A stretch of DNA of 64,000 nucleotides from Nemopilema nomurai (GCA_003864495.1 ML133455.1:124001-188000); one strand, 5' to 3'. Counted from the stretch's first letter, positions 22,997 to 36,661 are shown. Numbers and translations are program-made. The notes: a model not told the origin generated them from the sequence alone.

Positions 22997-24620
22997 CAAG
23001 CATTAGTGACATTTTACCGTAAATTTTGTGTCTAAACTTCGCCAGGAACAAGAAACATTTAATTTCGAGCATTCTTATGCTTGACTACAGGACTATGGGT
23101 TACGAAGTTAAAAAAATGTAGATAGGTATAGTAACAGGAAGTACAGTAACACATCGGAATTAATTAGAAATGTAAATAAGAATTTACAGTCTGATTATAA
23201 GGTAAGGACAGACATTTTTATCCTAAATGTTAAAATGAAGATGCCTGCTTTATCTCCATGTTCTTATGAGATCATATTTACCAAATCATGAAAATCTCAA
23301 GGTCAGAACGAAATCTCTGACTTTTAACATTGGAATAAACTAATTCCTAACACTTTTTTAAATGCAGAAGATACTGCTTTTGTATTGTTTTATTTAGACA
23401 AGGGAGAATATGACAATTGACAAAGTAGCTTTTTATATTTGAGTTCATGAAAATAATCTAAATTTTCTGAACATGAGCCAAGCATTTCAGGACATGGGAG
23501 CATGGGAGGTAAGTAAATTAACTTTTACTAACAGCCACCATTAACTTGATTCTGTAAAAAATCCTTCTGTTAACAAGAAACATCAAACTATTGTAAGGAA
23601 TAAGCATTGTGATTGAAATTGGTTTATAATCAACAAAACAGCACAACCTATAACATTTTGAAATTCAGTCAGGCAAACTGCAAATCTAGAAACTATTGCT
23701 TATTCATTATAGCTGCAAGTGTCTATGGAACAAAAACAAGTTTCAAGAATCTTTCAACATGAAAGGTCCATACATACTACGATTAAATACTGCAAATCAA
23801 CTATTTTGTTGAGGGTATTGACTTTGTAAAGGAGTAAAATGTTTTGAAGTATAAAGAACCTTTGACCCTATACTTTGGAATGTTGAAATAGATAAAGAAT
23901 TGTCTCCCTTCTTTACTTTAACTTACAAAACGTGAAAATTCCTACTATCCAGGAGAGGCCTTGTCTGCATGACATGGAAAAATTGTAACTAGCAAATATG
24001 CCAGACAAGTGCTACATTATTGGCAAGATTCTTTAAGGATCGGTTGTTGTGAAAAATCAGAATTTCTTATCAGTTACAACTATTGAAGAAAGATATGGAC
24101 GTGTAGAACAAAGTAGTTGGGTAGATGGAAGTATCGAACACTGCTGTGAAGACTGGTTAGAGTTCAGACTGGCCTGAAATAAGAATAATAACTTTTTTAA
24201 AAACAAAAAGTATCACTGCTTCATTTTAAGCATAACCTGCTTAACTTTGTGAAGAATTCAAGGAGATAGAGCCACAAGTAATGACAACAGTGCATTATCA
24301 AAGCATTATGATACACTTTCCAAACAGAGCAATCACAAATCAAATTAGGGAAGAGGTTTGAAGCCTCTTTACTTTGCGTTCTTGAGAGTACTGTGCAAGG
24401 TATTGAGCTAATTAAGTATGAATTTTTCTTCCAAAAGATGTTTTTACAGAGTTATATATTCTAACTTATGGAATCTTTACTTTATATTAGAGATTACTAT
24501 AAGTCATAAATCAACTATACTTGTATGCTTGCAAAATCAAATTGAAGGCATTCTAAATCTTTTAACAGTTATGTTTCAGCTTTCAAAGGAGTTAGATTTA
24601 CAAAGAGATGTGTATATAAC
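22997..24620. other. Intergenic, no gene seen
   Basis: AT-rich flank between the satellite array and the last exon of the beta-helix membrane protein gene. It should hold that gene's 3' UTR. No coding region or RNA gene recognised. Confidence 0.55.
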
Positions 24621-27600
24621 CTAAAAGTCTTTGAAGGCAAGATACCTTGCTTCGCTGTCATCTTCCATTCCTGGTGATTGCTCTTCTGCATCCTCACTGG
24701 CACGATGAGGGAAGTGTGGTACTTTGTCTGAAATGAGAAGGCAAAAAGTCTAACTAACATTTCTGAGCAGCATTGACAATCGCCAAAAAATCTTTCAGGG
24801 ATCTGTGAAAACAAAGTAAGCTCTGTTGATAAAGATGTATATCACAAGGGCAAACTTTTAACCAAATCGTTAGTTGGGGTAACACGTTAAATTTTGAAAA
24901 TCTGCCACGTCCATTTTAAAAGAGATGAATGTGACAGATTAATTCCTGCACTTCAAAATCAAAGGGGAAGAATTTGGGTAATTAATGTGGGTATTGAAAA
25001 GAGAGCAGTAAAAAAGGGCTAAAGAGCCATCATTTCATTTTGACTTATCCAAAAAGGCAAATCTTTGATCATTTCATCTGGATTTTGGAGTTGATATTTC
25101 AAAATTTTGGCTTACAGACAAATGGGGATTTCAAAATCATATGAATAAGCAAATCCATCAAGGATTGGTGGGGCAGCCATTTATCTTTATAAGATACAGC
25201 ACACTTTATACTAACAACTGTATATTTTGTTGAAACTTCATAAACAATCTTTTTAATGCTGATGTTGAAAATTACGCCTCAAATTTGTATGATACATTTT
25301 TGTTAGAGCTCTTGATGGATTTTTAAAAAGCCTGAATTTTGAGCAGTATGTAAATCCATTCAATTTTCAAAGTGTGGCCAAGAAGTTGTGGTAGAATGCT
25401 TTAGAATAATTGGAGAAACAAATGACTGTTTTTTCCACCAATATACATCAATTTTATATATAGGAATGGTAACCAACTAGATCTCTTTTCTTCTTCTGCA
25501 AAAACTCTGCAATGATAATATTTACAATTATATTTACAATAAAACTAAGAAAACTCACTGCTGGTTCTTTGATCATTTCCCTTGCCTCTGACTGATTGCC
25601 GTGCAGATTTGTACAGCCAGTTCAGAAGTGGACAGATGATGCAGATGAAAGGCAAATACACCAGCACTGCGGCAGTTACTTGAAAGCCCACTCTGTTCCT
25701 CTTCTCTGTAATCACATTCAATGCCACATTTATTGTGGCCACAACAGAGATATTGAAAAGAAGCAAGGCATCAAAATAATACATCCGTGTCTCCCTGTAA
25801 GGCTTTACAACAAGAAAAACAAGAAGAACAACCTGACAAACAAGTGCCAAAACTGTATCTCTGAGAACACCTGATTCAGTAAAGACAAAACTGGCAAAGA
25901 CCAGGCACCTGCATATCAAATAAAAGGAAGCAAACTGTTTGTACTCATTCTTGAATGGCTGCTGGAATGAATCAATAATCCCCTTAGACTTGGTATAACA
26001 TTGAATCAGAAAGGGGGAAAAAATCAGTGCAAATGGGAAAAATAACACAACAGCAAGTAAGACTAGTATTGCCAAAACACCATATCCAACATGTTCTTCT
26101 CCAAAGAACTCAGAGTCACCATGCAAATACAAGACCTTAACTCCATCAACCTCAATGTAGTGTAACAGTTCAAAAGTAATGCGGGTGAAATCTGCATAAA
26201 CAAATATGCTCAAAAGGGCCAAGGCTTGAAGTGCTGTCTTTTTGTTAAATGGACACCTTCTCCATCGTGATGATAGATAACAAATGAATCCAGTGCATAG
26301 AAGAATGTAAGTTGGTGTCAGGTAATTGAGTGCAAGCTTTTCCAAGTCGGTTAGGCCATCCCAGAGACAGACGCCAAAGTTACCACCAGTGCCTGAAAAG
26401 TTTGTGAGTCCCATTACAAAAGAAATGAACTTATCAACTCTCAGATTGCCGACCAAGACCAACGGTAGGACTTGGTATGAGTACAGATAAGCATTCACAT
26501 AGGTGAAGAAGGACTCCAGGTTTAAAAACATGATGAATACAACAAAAAGTGTCAAAAGGAAAACCCACAACAGCAAAAGAGCCAGATAGCTATTGGAGCA
26601 TTTTTCACAGTCCTCATTTCCAAGAAGAACACTGTACCCTTTGTTGCAACTGCCACAAAGAACTGAGTCCCACTTTCTATTTTTAGCACATTGTTTATGC
26701 TCGTTGTACAAACATTGTACATCAGAATCTATTGCACCTTTGCATCTTGCACAATAATTGAGTGGACAATGATGCTTTGCAAAGTATTCATTTGGCCCCC
26801 GGGGGTTGCCCCATCTTCCACGAACTATGTAGACATTGTCAGCTTGGCAAAGAAAAACTCCCCTTTCAAGACCCTGGGTGGAAAGACATTTGCAGGTTGA
26901 TTCTCCTGGAGGCTGATAATATCCACGCTGGCATTTGCTTAGCCATCTGTCTACAAGATTAGCAGTGATTGAAACACCAACAACAGTTTCGATTGTCACA
27001 TTGAAACGAGAATTTTCACGGCCAGAAATTGATATCTTAGGAAGTTTATCCTTCACAGCAAAGACATCAGATCCTGCTAAACGTACAGAAGGATCAGATG
27101 ACAAGATCTCAACTTTCACAGTGCCAAAAGTAGAATTCCAAAGCTCATCTCTAAGAATGAGACGAGGTTGAAAAAGCTTGGTAGGTGGAATGTTCCAGTC
27201 ACTTTCTGGCAATTCCATTACAACAGGACTTGTCATAATTGCTGGCTCAGCATCTTTTGATTGATAAAAGATACTTGGCCACTGCATGGCTGTATTATTG
27301 TATTTTGGCTCCCCATACTGACGACACCAATTCAGTGTAGACATAAATACTGCACTCCCTGATGCAGTTGATGCTGTATTATTAATGAACTCAATTTTTG
27401 TATCAAATGTCTTTGGGTGCTGCTCCTCATCACCAAATACTATCGCACAGGTGTACACCAAAAATTCTGTCGAGTTCATAGGTGCCATTGGGGGACCTGG
27501 GGTTTTGACATACAGAGCACCACCAAGTCTTGTTGCTGAATTTTCAAGGAAAACAATATGTGACTTCTCCCTCAGCTTGATGTAAGAGTCACCATAAGCG

Positions 27601-29024
27601 GCTACAGCACCACCCTTAATGCCAGAATTCCGGATAAAGCTGACATTATCAAACAGTTCCAAAGATGAAAACTCTAGTACCAAAGCTGTCCAACTGTTGT
27701 TTTCAAACTTGTTCCCGTTTTTTAGTACACCAATGCTCGAAAAGAGGTAAAGTGCACCTTTGCCAGATGTTTCTTCAAGGTAGTTTGTCACAAAGTTTTC
27801 AGATAGCAAAGATCCATGCAACTCAAACTTGCTAACAGACATATGAATCCCAGTGCCAATGAAAGCTTTGTTACCAATAAACTTGCAGCTCTTAAAAATT
27901 GTAACTTCTTTGTTGATTGCCTCCTTTGTTTCTCTGTATTGGCTGTATGCCCCTCCAATTTCAGCTGAATTATCTCTAAATGTACAATTCCTTAATGTTA
28001 TCAAGTTTATGCCAAACTTATGATTCGCTGCCAACCCTACACGAATACCACCTCCACCATAGGTTGCTCTATTCCCAATAAATGATGACTGCTCTACTCT
28101 TACAGAATTGTTTCCAGATTTTTTGTGAAACTCTGCAAATATCCCTGCACCCCACAAGGCAGTGTTGTTTTGAAAAAGACAATCCTTGAAAAGGAAGCTG
28201 TTATTGGTAGCAACTCCCTTGGATGTAATTGAAACTCCTCCTCCTCTTCCAAATGCAACATATGTACTTGTATCATTTTCTGGGGATGGGTAGCTGTATT
28301 TATTTTCTGCAATGTTGCTGTAAAAGGAATTATTGCTCAACGTGTAAACACAGTCTTTATAAAATTCACTCGAAAACATGCTTGCATCACTTGTGAATTC
28401 TATATACAGGCCACCACCAGATGCAGTTCCTCGAAAACCAGAAGTTTTGCGCAATCGGGCGTTCTCGAAACTGACATTACCCAATGCAACGTTCCCACAT
28501 ACATCATAGAAAACTGCGCCCATGCCAAAAGAGTTGCTTATTTTGACATTGCTGAGTTCTACAAAGTAGCAACTTTTGAGGAAAAAACTTGTAAACAAAG
28601 GGAGACTTTTCCCATCCACGTGCGATGTCGATGGATGCTTTGCACCACAGTTGTCAAGTCGCAGCCCGCTAATGGTCAAGAAATGGCAGTTTTTGAACGA
28701 CAAACCAGCGCCTTCACCATAACAATTAATACCTGAATAACTTCCTTTCAAAATGAATCCAGTTGTGTAGTTTACATAAACTGTTTCATTCAATGTGTGC
28801 AAGCCCCTCGACAAGATTACTGTGGTGAAATTCAGCGATGGTTTCTTCATGGCATACGATAGGCTGCCACATGGCACTGAGTTGTTCTTCCAGCAATCGG
28901 CAATATCTTTCCCATTTGGGTCAACTTTGATTACCGTTTGCGGAGATATTCCCGCCGCCAAAGAGCACCAGATTAGGCCCTCAAACAGAAGAATCTTCAA
29001 ACAATTGGTGATGAATTTATCCAT
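24621..29024 (-). CDS. Secreted beta-helix repeat protein with multi-pass membrane domain
   Basis: Two exons: a 3.5-kb first exon 29024..25559 and a short last exon 24727..24621; 3573 nt, 1190 aa. The join A|AC is in frame (donor AGCA|GTGAGT, acceptor TTTCAG|AC); without it the frame would read only four more codons into the intron. Residues 1-24 look like a signal peptide. Residues ~30-600 are right-handed beta-helix repeats with F-x-x-N and GGGI/GGA turns (SFIGNRATYGGGGIRV, CTFRDNSAEIGGAY) and many N-glycosylation sites, like polymorphic-membrane-protein (Pmp) repeats. Residues ~690-790 are cysteine-rich (CPLNYCARC, LCGSCNKGY). About 8-9 hydrophobic helices follow to ~1145, then a short acidic cytoplasmic tail. 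The architecture would suit a surface receptor or transporter-like protein; I do not know its function. It is divergently arranged with ASNSD1. Confidence 0.85.
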
Positions 29025-29200
29025 GTTTCGACATTACTTCCCCTTCGTATCGGGTTGAAGCGAGTTTCAAGTCGCAGCTGCCTTTATTCTTGATTGACAC
29101 CATACAGCAACACGGAAGTTGGCATCACCCCTAGTTCCAGGTGACATTAATCATGCAAATAAGTCATGCCTCGTTGCCCTTCTGCAAAACGAGGTGAATA

Positions 29201-29627
29201 CACGGTTTTTTATAAGAAACCGGTTTATAAGAAACCAAATACTAGCCCCCAAAATTTAAGAAACTTTTAGAACTAAATAGATATTTTTAAGAAACTCCAA
29301 AAAATAAGATGACTTTCTGAGCCGGAAAATAATACGTACCGGGTGTCTCGGTAATAATACGAAAATAATACAACAATTTAAGCACACTGTACCGGGTGTC
29401 TCGATAAAAAGTACCCCTGTTTCCATAAGAATAATGAACAAGAGATGCGATATCAAATCTTACTGTTGCGTTATAAACTTTAATGCAATTAATATGCAAG
29501 GGAAGGTGCAAAATTCGATGTTAAAAAATTATCTAAAAATAAGAAAATTCTAGTACTAGAAACTAGTGAAAAATTAAGAAACTTTAAGTACTAGAACACC
29601 CAAGCTAGGTTTATTATAGAAAACGTG
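29201..29627. mobile_element. MITE with ~21-bp inverted ends and TA duplication
   Basis: Left end CACGGTTTTTTATAAGAAACC (29201-29221) and right end 29608-29627 are inverted copies with about three differences. TA flanks both ends (29199-29200 and 29628-29629), as for Tc1/mariner-type insertions. The interior has no coding capacity; it contains AAGAAACC repeats and two copies of TACCGGGTGTCTCG. It lies between the divergent beta-helix gene and ASNSD1. Confidence 0.65.
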
Positions 29628-29629
29628 TA

Positions 29630-30331
29630 TATCACACACATACGCCTAGATAATTTAGATTGGAGAGGGGGTGGATTCAGCGTTCAGAAAATGTGACCAA
29701 GTTTAATTTTTTGCCCAACTTATTCTCGGCAGAAAAATTTGTTCAACAGTTTCAAATTTGGTCGAAGTTGCCAATTAAAGTTCCCCAATGCATGACCAAT
29801 TGTCTGGTTGTTTGCCAGGCACGCCCTCCCCCCTCCCCATTCCATCGGCATCCCCCCTTCATCAGCATTATGACCAAGTTTGACACTGTTAAATGAATTT
29901 TATATGGAGAAAAAGTTGGTAAAAAAGTAAAAAGAAAAACCTTTGGTGAATGCCTCCCTTATTTGTGTAATAATGAATTCGTTTACCTATACCGATTATT
30001 GCAAAAGGGGGGCATTAACCACTAAGGGCAGCGAAGTAAGTTTCCTTGCTTTTCAAGAGGCATACACCCCTATTGACTTATGTTATCCAAAAATGTTATC
30101 CAAACTTTTAGATGAAGTCTGTTTGAAAAACCTTACAAATACATTCAAAAACATTTTGATGCCTGGACCATTTATCTAACTGGCTCAGGTGTTGGCGGGA
30201 AAGGCCACGTTATCATTAAGAGGCTCATTCAAAAGGAAGGGAATAAGTATCAAAGGGAATAAATTGAAAAATCACCCTACTTTCTCTAAAGTCCTTTCGA
30301 AAAAGAACCGACGATACCAAAGGATACTAAA
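29630..30331. other. Upstream region of ASNSD1
   Basis: Presumed promoter and 5' UTR of ASNSD1. Two short frames (29943-30179 and 30189-30371) end before or overlap the start codon out of frame. Neither resembles the prefoldin-like upstream frame (ASDURF) found on vertebrate ASNSD1 mRNA. Confidence 0.45.
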
Positions 30332-33300
30332 ATGTGTGGGATATGTTTCACTGTACAAAGTGAGAAATTGAAACCACGGGCAAGCCTGTCAAGTAATACA
30401 AATGAAGAAGCCCAGGTAAGTATACTGGTTCTGAAAATAGCTTTTATCAAAATTTCTAAATGCAATACAGCGATTCTCGAAATGTGTGCTAGGAAGTTTC
30501 TCTCTTGTTCTAGTAGTAGGACACTTCATATGTTTTTCTCAAGATAATTGTTATATTTTGAACAGAATTTATATGAACGACACCGCTATCAAGCCACAAA
30601 AAATATTCTTCTCAACACGTGGTTGATCACATGGATTGGTCTGTTTTGAAAAAGTTATTTATCTACAACTTGAACCCTTCTAGGATCCACCGTCAAATTT
30701 TCTTTCAAATAGAGGACCAGATTTTGCTGGGCATTTGAGGGAACACTTGAACAGCATTCATGATGACCACTTGAATGTTAAAATGGATTTTTTTGGCTAT
30801 GTTTTACACCTTCGAGGTGATCTTACTAAACAACCTTTAAAAGACAGTGCTGGCAATATTCTACTTTGGAATGGAGAAATCTTTGGTGGAGATATCAAGG
30901 TGACACAGAACATAATGTTTTTATAATAAATTCAAGCTTTCTAGATGCCTTGTAGGACACTCTTAAAGCTTCAACAACAGATAGAATGCAGAGAAGTAAT
31001 ACTGCTTAGAAACATCACTAGAAATAATTTTGTTTTTATAAAGCTGACTACCAGTACTTCAAATGTTGTTGCTGCACTCATAGTTAATATAACTGTTATT
31101 GCTTTCATCTATTGAAATAAGTTTTGTGCTTGCCATTCGATAGTCACAGAAAAGTTAAGATTTAGTAGCTAAACATAAGTTAAAAAGTAAATTATCATAA
31201 AGTATGCTAAATGTGTCTTGATTATTTTTAGAATTCATCTGGTCAGTAACTATCAGCATTGATAATCTTACAAGTAAAGGTTTTTTGAAGAACCAACAGT
31301 ATAGATGATTTAAAAATTTCCTTTTAAAAATAGGTTGGAAATGAAGAAAATGATGGCGAGAAACTGTTAGAAACATTGTCTGATATAAAGGAACAGCTCA
31401 GTGATGAGGCAAATGCTGAATGCATTACTAAAATCTTTAGCAATATACAAGGTCCATGGGCCTTTGTCTATTGGCAGGTGAGTGAATGAATGTTTTGTTT
31501 TTGACACCTGACTCCAGCATAAGAAGCCCTGGGTGTCTCATTCTCAATGTTTGTTTGCTGTGACCCATTTGTTCGTGTTGTACCAACTCCCCAACATCAC
31601 AAAAGTTTGTAGCTTTGCTGCTATAGTTCTGGGTAACAAAAACATAGTTAATACGGCTAACCATCATCATCATCAGAATCATCAGAATCATAGAGCACCA
31701 TCTTCTTTAAGGTTTGCTGTAATGACCCTCCATCTCCTCCTATTGTCCGACCTTCTTTAAGCACTCCCGATGCTGTCACGCCTTCACTTATGTTACCTCC
31801 CAAAGATCTTCATTGCCTTTCATGAATACACGTAATAGCTTTGAGAAAAATAGTTCTAAAGAGTATTAAGATGGCTTTGTACTTTCTCACTCCAATTCAG
31901 AAAGAAAGAAAGCTTATATGGTTTGGTCGGGATTACTTTGGAAGAAGAAGTTTGTTGTGGCGTACACCAAGATCAACAACAGACAAATTTATACTTTGCT
32001 CTGTGAAACCAAACTTTAACAGCACGGTTAGTTTCATTTGATGCTATCACTGACAATGCCATGGACCTAATGCTTCATAAGCATTTAATTTTGATGCAAA
32101 TTTTGAGTTACATTTTCAAAATTGAAATAGGTCAAAATTCTCAATTAACTTACATCTCCTAATAAGTATCCTGAACAGATACTGATCACAAATTGTTACA
32201 GTAGTAATGTCATTGCTTATCAAAACCCCCTTGATCTTTTGCAGGACTTTAGTGAAGTACCAGCAAAAATGCTTTACTGTTTTGAAACAAAGGACTTGCT
32301 TGAATTCTGGCAATCAGAGAATGATACCTTAGATTGCAAAGAAAAATTTGAGTGCTGTATTAGAGAATTTCCTATGGTGCTTCCCAAACAAGACCATAAA
32401 TCAAAAGTTGTACTCCATGAAAAGTTGGGTTGTACTTGTTTGTTAAAAAGTGGAGATTGTGTGGAGGATAATAAACTGGTGGGTGCTGAGCATGTCGACC
32501 AAAGTCAAAATTCAGGTGGTTCAAAAGACTTTAGGGAACAGCAAAAAGCTCATAAAACCACAGAAATTGATGCCAATTCTGCTTTAATATTGACAGAAAA
32601 AAATTGTGCACAAGATAATCCAGATTTACTTTGCACAGTTTGCAAAGATATCAATCTGAATTCTGATACTGAGCCTCCAACGATTGAATCATATGGAAAT
32701 AAAAGGTTATTAGAGACTTATGAGTCACTATTTCTTGAAGTGATGGAAGAAGCAACAAGAAAAAGAGTTTTTAACTTGCCTAGAGAGAAATACTGCAAGT
32801 CTGAAAATAGTTTAAATAACACACATGGTAATTTGACAAAAGACAAACAGACATCAAAAGTTGGAATACTATTTTCTGGTGGAATTGATTCAATGGTGCT
32901 AGCTGCTCTGGCAGACAGGTAAACTCACATTTAGTGAAATAATTCAATTAAATGCATTTTATACTGCATAAGAATCTTTAAGGTTTTTTTCAAGTGTGTG
33001 CACTGCATAATTTGATTTTGGCATCCACTCAATTGATGAAAGATCTTTTGTCAAGTTGCAAATAACAGCTGAATTGAAAAATTATAATTGACAAAGAGTC
33101 CATCTACATTTACTAATACATTGTGATAACTGATCATCTTTATCCTGAACTTTTTCAAGTTTCAAGACAATTTTGAATATCAAGGATTATAATTATCAGG
33201 AATGCCTCGGTAAAAAAGATTACAAGTTGGTGATTTATATTTTCATAGTATTGTTATGCTAATGCTGACACCTGCTTTTTCCGTACAAGATGCATACCAA

Positions 33301-36300
33301 ACAATGAAGCTATTGATTTATTTAATGTGGCATTTGAACAAAAATTGAACATCAAACAATTAAAAGGTGATAAAAAGAGAAACCCAAAAGAAAAGGAAAC
33401 AAAAGATCCATTTGATGTTCCTGACAGAATCACTGGAAGATCTGGTGTTCTTGAGTTAAATGCCACACGACAATGGAACTTAATTGAGGTAAATTTGTCC
33501 TTGGGTTGACCCATAGAAAAAAACCTAAATTGTCCTAAATTTGATCATCTTAATTAACTGAAAGATAAAATCCAGAGAGACCTACTTCTTTCCAGCTATT
33601 TCTCAGCTCATTATTATTTCTGGCTAATTTCTAAGAATGGAAAGATAGAATGACTTTGGTTATTTGGCTTTTTGGGTTTTTCAAAGAGACAGAAGTTTTA
33701 GCAGTTAAGTTAGCAAATAGCAACTCATTTTTGCATTTGATATAAGATTTCACCTGTTTAGAGCACAAGAGACAAAATTTGTTCTGTCTTTGTTATGAAA
33801 TGGTTAGTTTCTCTCCATCTGCACCTTGCACTGATAATTAGGTCTGGTACTATCAATTTTGCTTGGTATCCATCATTTGATATGCCATTGGTTTTGATGT
33901 TCACTAGCAGATATGAGACTTTAAGCCTGCTGGAAAGGAAACTCTAATTTGCACTAGTTTAGTGTTGAGGGCATTGTATCATAGTCATTGTAAAGAAACT
34001 GGACATTGCTTTCTCTGAGTCATGTCTCTCTCACTCTAAACACCTTTAAATCATATAAACAAGGGGCTTTCTACGAATATTCACTTGTTTTCCACAGATT
34101 AATGTTACTTTGGATGAAGTGAAGTATGCCAGGTACTTGACAAAACATTTTTTCTCTTAAAGAACTCAAAATTAAATTGTAGAAAAGGCAGAAGCAATAC
34201 TTTATTTTTTTTAAATTTGACTTGGTATAATACACTTAAAATTTAGGAGATGGAGGTTTTTTGAATCTGGATAGTTAAGAAGTGGGTCAGTGGCTGTTGA
34301 CAAGAATTGCCAATGTTCAATACACTGATCAATACACTGATCAATACACTGATCATGTGCATAAGTTGCCAGTGACCTGAATTAACCAAAGTAGCTGCAT
34401 TGACATTTAATAACATTACAGGTTAGTGCTCCCCTTTGTTATCCATCTCTAAATTCAGAGCTGGCATTATTCAAAGATGTAAGTTTCTATTAGGAGAAAT
34501 CCTTGTTTCAAATTTGCAGAGAAGAACATGTGAAGCACCTGGTTTATCCACTTGACACAGTACTGGATGACAGCATAGGATGTGCAATTTGGTTTGCAGC
34601 AAGTGGCAAGGGTACAAAGTTTGTACTTGATAATGGAAAGCTGGTTAAGCAGGCAGAAGACTACATTAGTGAGGCCAAAGTGAGTATCAGTAAGTTTTGT
34701 GAGATTATAGTGCTGTGCTGAAGTGCCTATGAGGAACCACAACTCAACTAATCATCAGCCATTTGATCATTATGCATACAATCACTTTTTACAAAGGACA
34801 GATAGCCATTTGTCATCAGAAATTTTAGCTGCATATTGCCAGTTATTAAATGGCTTCAGTCAGAAAATGAGATATTAAAATAAACATCATTGTAGTAAAA
34901 ATATTTGAAAGTATAAGGAGTAGATAAAAATCAGAAAATTAATGTCTTGGCAAATTAAACTATGTTTTAAAAAATTGAAAGAAATTTCATAATAAATTTA
35001 AACCAGCAAACAAAGTGGCTTTTGGAATATAAGAGTTATGATGAGATAGCTAATGGATTGTTGAAATGTACAGAAGTCATTTTTACTGCCTAACAGGTGC
35101 TGCTTACTGGAATGGGGGCAGATGAGCAGCTTGGAGGCTATGCTCGTCACAGGAGTAAATTTGAGTGAGTTATTTGAACTGGTCTCAAAATATTCCAAAC
35201 CTACAAGATTTTGAACTTGGCTTGTTTATTTCTAGTGCCAGGAGATATCTTCCTAAGGTTTCCACAATGAGAATTAGATGATCTGGAATTCAACTTAAGT
35301 TTTATAATAACAATGAGGAAACCCCTCTATGTCCCTTGTCCAGGAAAACCTCTAATCTTCAGTCCAAAATTTTTGTATACTTGTGATGTCTTAAAAAAGG
35401 CATGGATATCACAATATTTAGATCATCTGTACATTTAGATAGTTTGTAGGGGACATATAGATCATTTTTACTGAAGAGCAAGCTTTTTTGGTAGACAAGA
35501 AAGATATGAGGGCTGCGGGGGGGGGGAGGAGGGTGTGAGGTTGTAGTGTTAGTGTGTTACTCAGAAAATATAGCTTGAAACACTGGGGAAAGACCATGCA
35601 ACACCATGTAATAATTTGAATTGATTTTTGTTATTACTTAATGTGACACTTTTCTAAAAACGTAGAAAGTTTGGTTGGAAAGGACTTGAAGAGGAGATGG
35701 AAATGGAAATTGATAGGATATCATCAAGGAATCTTGGAAGAGATGACCGGTAAGCAGACATGTGACAAATAATGATCAGTAGATTAGCATGATGTAAATT
35801 TAACGGCGGTTTTTTTATTTGGAAATTGAAAAATATCAGGGGATGACCTGTATCAAGGTGTCACGCTGCCATGAAAAGCATCCGTCACCCAATGAAACTT
35901 AAATCAGCTTTTGACGTCACACGCAACCGATTAGCGACTCGACCTGATAACAATATGATTTAGTGATTCTACCCTTTGCAGTCTCGCCCTGATAACAAGA
36001 TGATTTAGTGATTCTACTCTTTGCGGTCTCGCCCTGATAACAAGATGATTTAGTGATTCTATCCTTTGCAGTTGCATCTCGGACCATGGCCGCGAAGCTC
36101 GTTTCCCTTTTCTTGACGAAAAAGTCGTTTCTTTTCTGAAAACTGTGCCAACATGGATAAAGGTAGTTGCCCCTTCTTGCACTGCTTTCCTGTCTTACCG
36201 TTGTCTAGTTACCCAGTGCATTGCAACAATGATATCAAAATCTGTACTTAGGATTTTCTTCATAATTATTTGCTTGTTCATAACAATTAATACTTAAATC

Positions 36301-36661
36301 GTCTGTAAGTGTATATCTTCTGTTAATCTATATATACATGCAATCTTTTGTTCCGTTAACCTTTAACTCGCCAAGGGGGGGGGGGGGAAGAACCGTAATT
36401 TAACGCTCTAATATCTAGTACCTTTGCGTTGAATTTAAATCCTATAATGTTGCCTCACAGTGTGACCCAAGACTACCACGTGGTCACGGGGAGAAGCGAC
36501 TGCTGCGCGAGATGGGGAAAAAGCTCAATCTTCACGGGGCAGCGGTTCTGCCGAAACGGGCTATCCAGTTCGGATCGAAAATAGCAAAGATGGAGAACTC
36601 AAAAGAAAAAGGGAGTCACACTTGTAACAGACTGCAGAAAAATGATCAGCAAGCAACATAA
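30332..36661 (+). CDS. ASNSD1: Asparagine synthetase domain-containing protein 1
   Basis: Twelve exons: 30332-30415, 30684-30899, 31334-31477, 31901-32026, 32245-32918, 33290-33488, 34098-34132, 34520-34679, 35097-35164, 35666-35749, 36072-36162, 36461-36661; 2082 nt, 693 aa (human 643). All junctions are GT/AG and in frame. Residue 2 is the N-terminal cysteine nucleophile of class II glutamine amidotransferases (MCGICF). Next come [30 protein letters not shown] and [14 protein letters not shown]. The synthetase half has the pyrophosphate loop [10 protein letters not shown] (~residues 400-406), [57 protein letters not shown] and [16 protein letters not shown]. Exon 5 carries a poorly conserved insertion. 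The biological reaction of ASNSD1 is not established. Exon 7 is only 35 nt. It is convergent with UBR7. Confidence 0.94.
34318..34353. repeat. 12-bp tandem repeat, three copies
   Basis: CAATACACTGAT repeated three times without change in ASNSD1 intron 7. Confidence 0.95.
35937..36071 (+). repeat. Triplicated 3' splice site, 3 x 45 bp
   Basis: Three adjacent 45-bp units (35937-35981, 35982-36026, 36027-36071) end immediately at ASNSD1 exon 11. Each unit contains a pyrimidine tract and ends TTTGCAG, TTTGCGG and TTTGCAG respectively, so unit 3 is the real acceptor, unit 2 has lost its AG and unit 1 keeps an intact one. Use of the unit 1 site would add 90 nt in frame, but with an early TGA. Confidence 0.93.

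Noticed and set aside
20994..23022. A series of ~68-103-codon frames, all nearly identical
   Set aside because: They are translations of a 176-bp tandem satellite. The period is not a multiple of three, so no continuous repeat protein exists.
29943..30371. Short upstream frames before ASNSD1 as a homologue of ASDURF
   Set aside because: No prefoldin-like helical pattern or matching residues; vertebrate-type bicistronic organisation is not visible here, though a distant 5' exon could have escaped notice.
34422..34478. AG/GT-bounded stretch between ASNSD1 exons 7 and 8 as an extra exon
   Set aside because: In the required phase it contains a stop, and exon 7 joined directly to exon 8 gives an alignment of the right length with the family.
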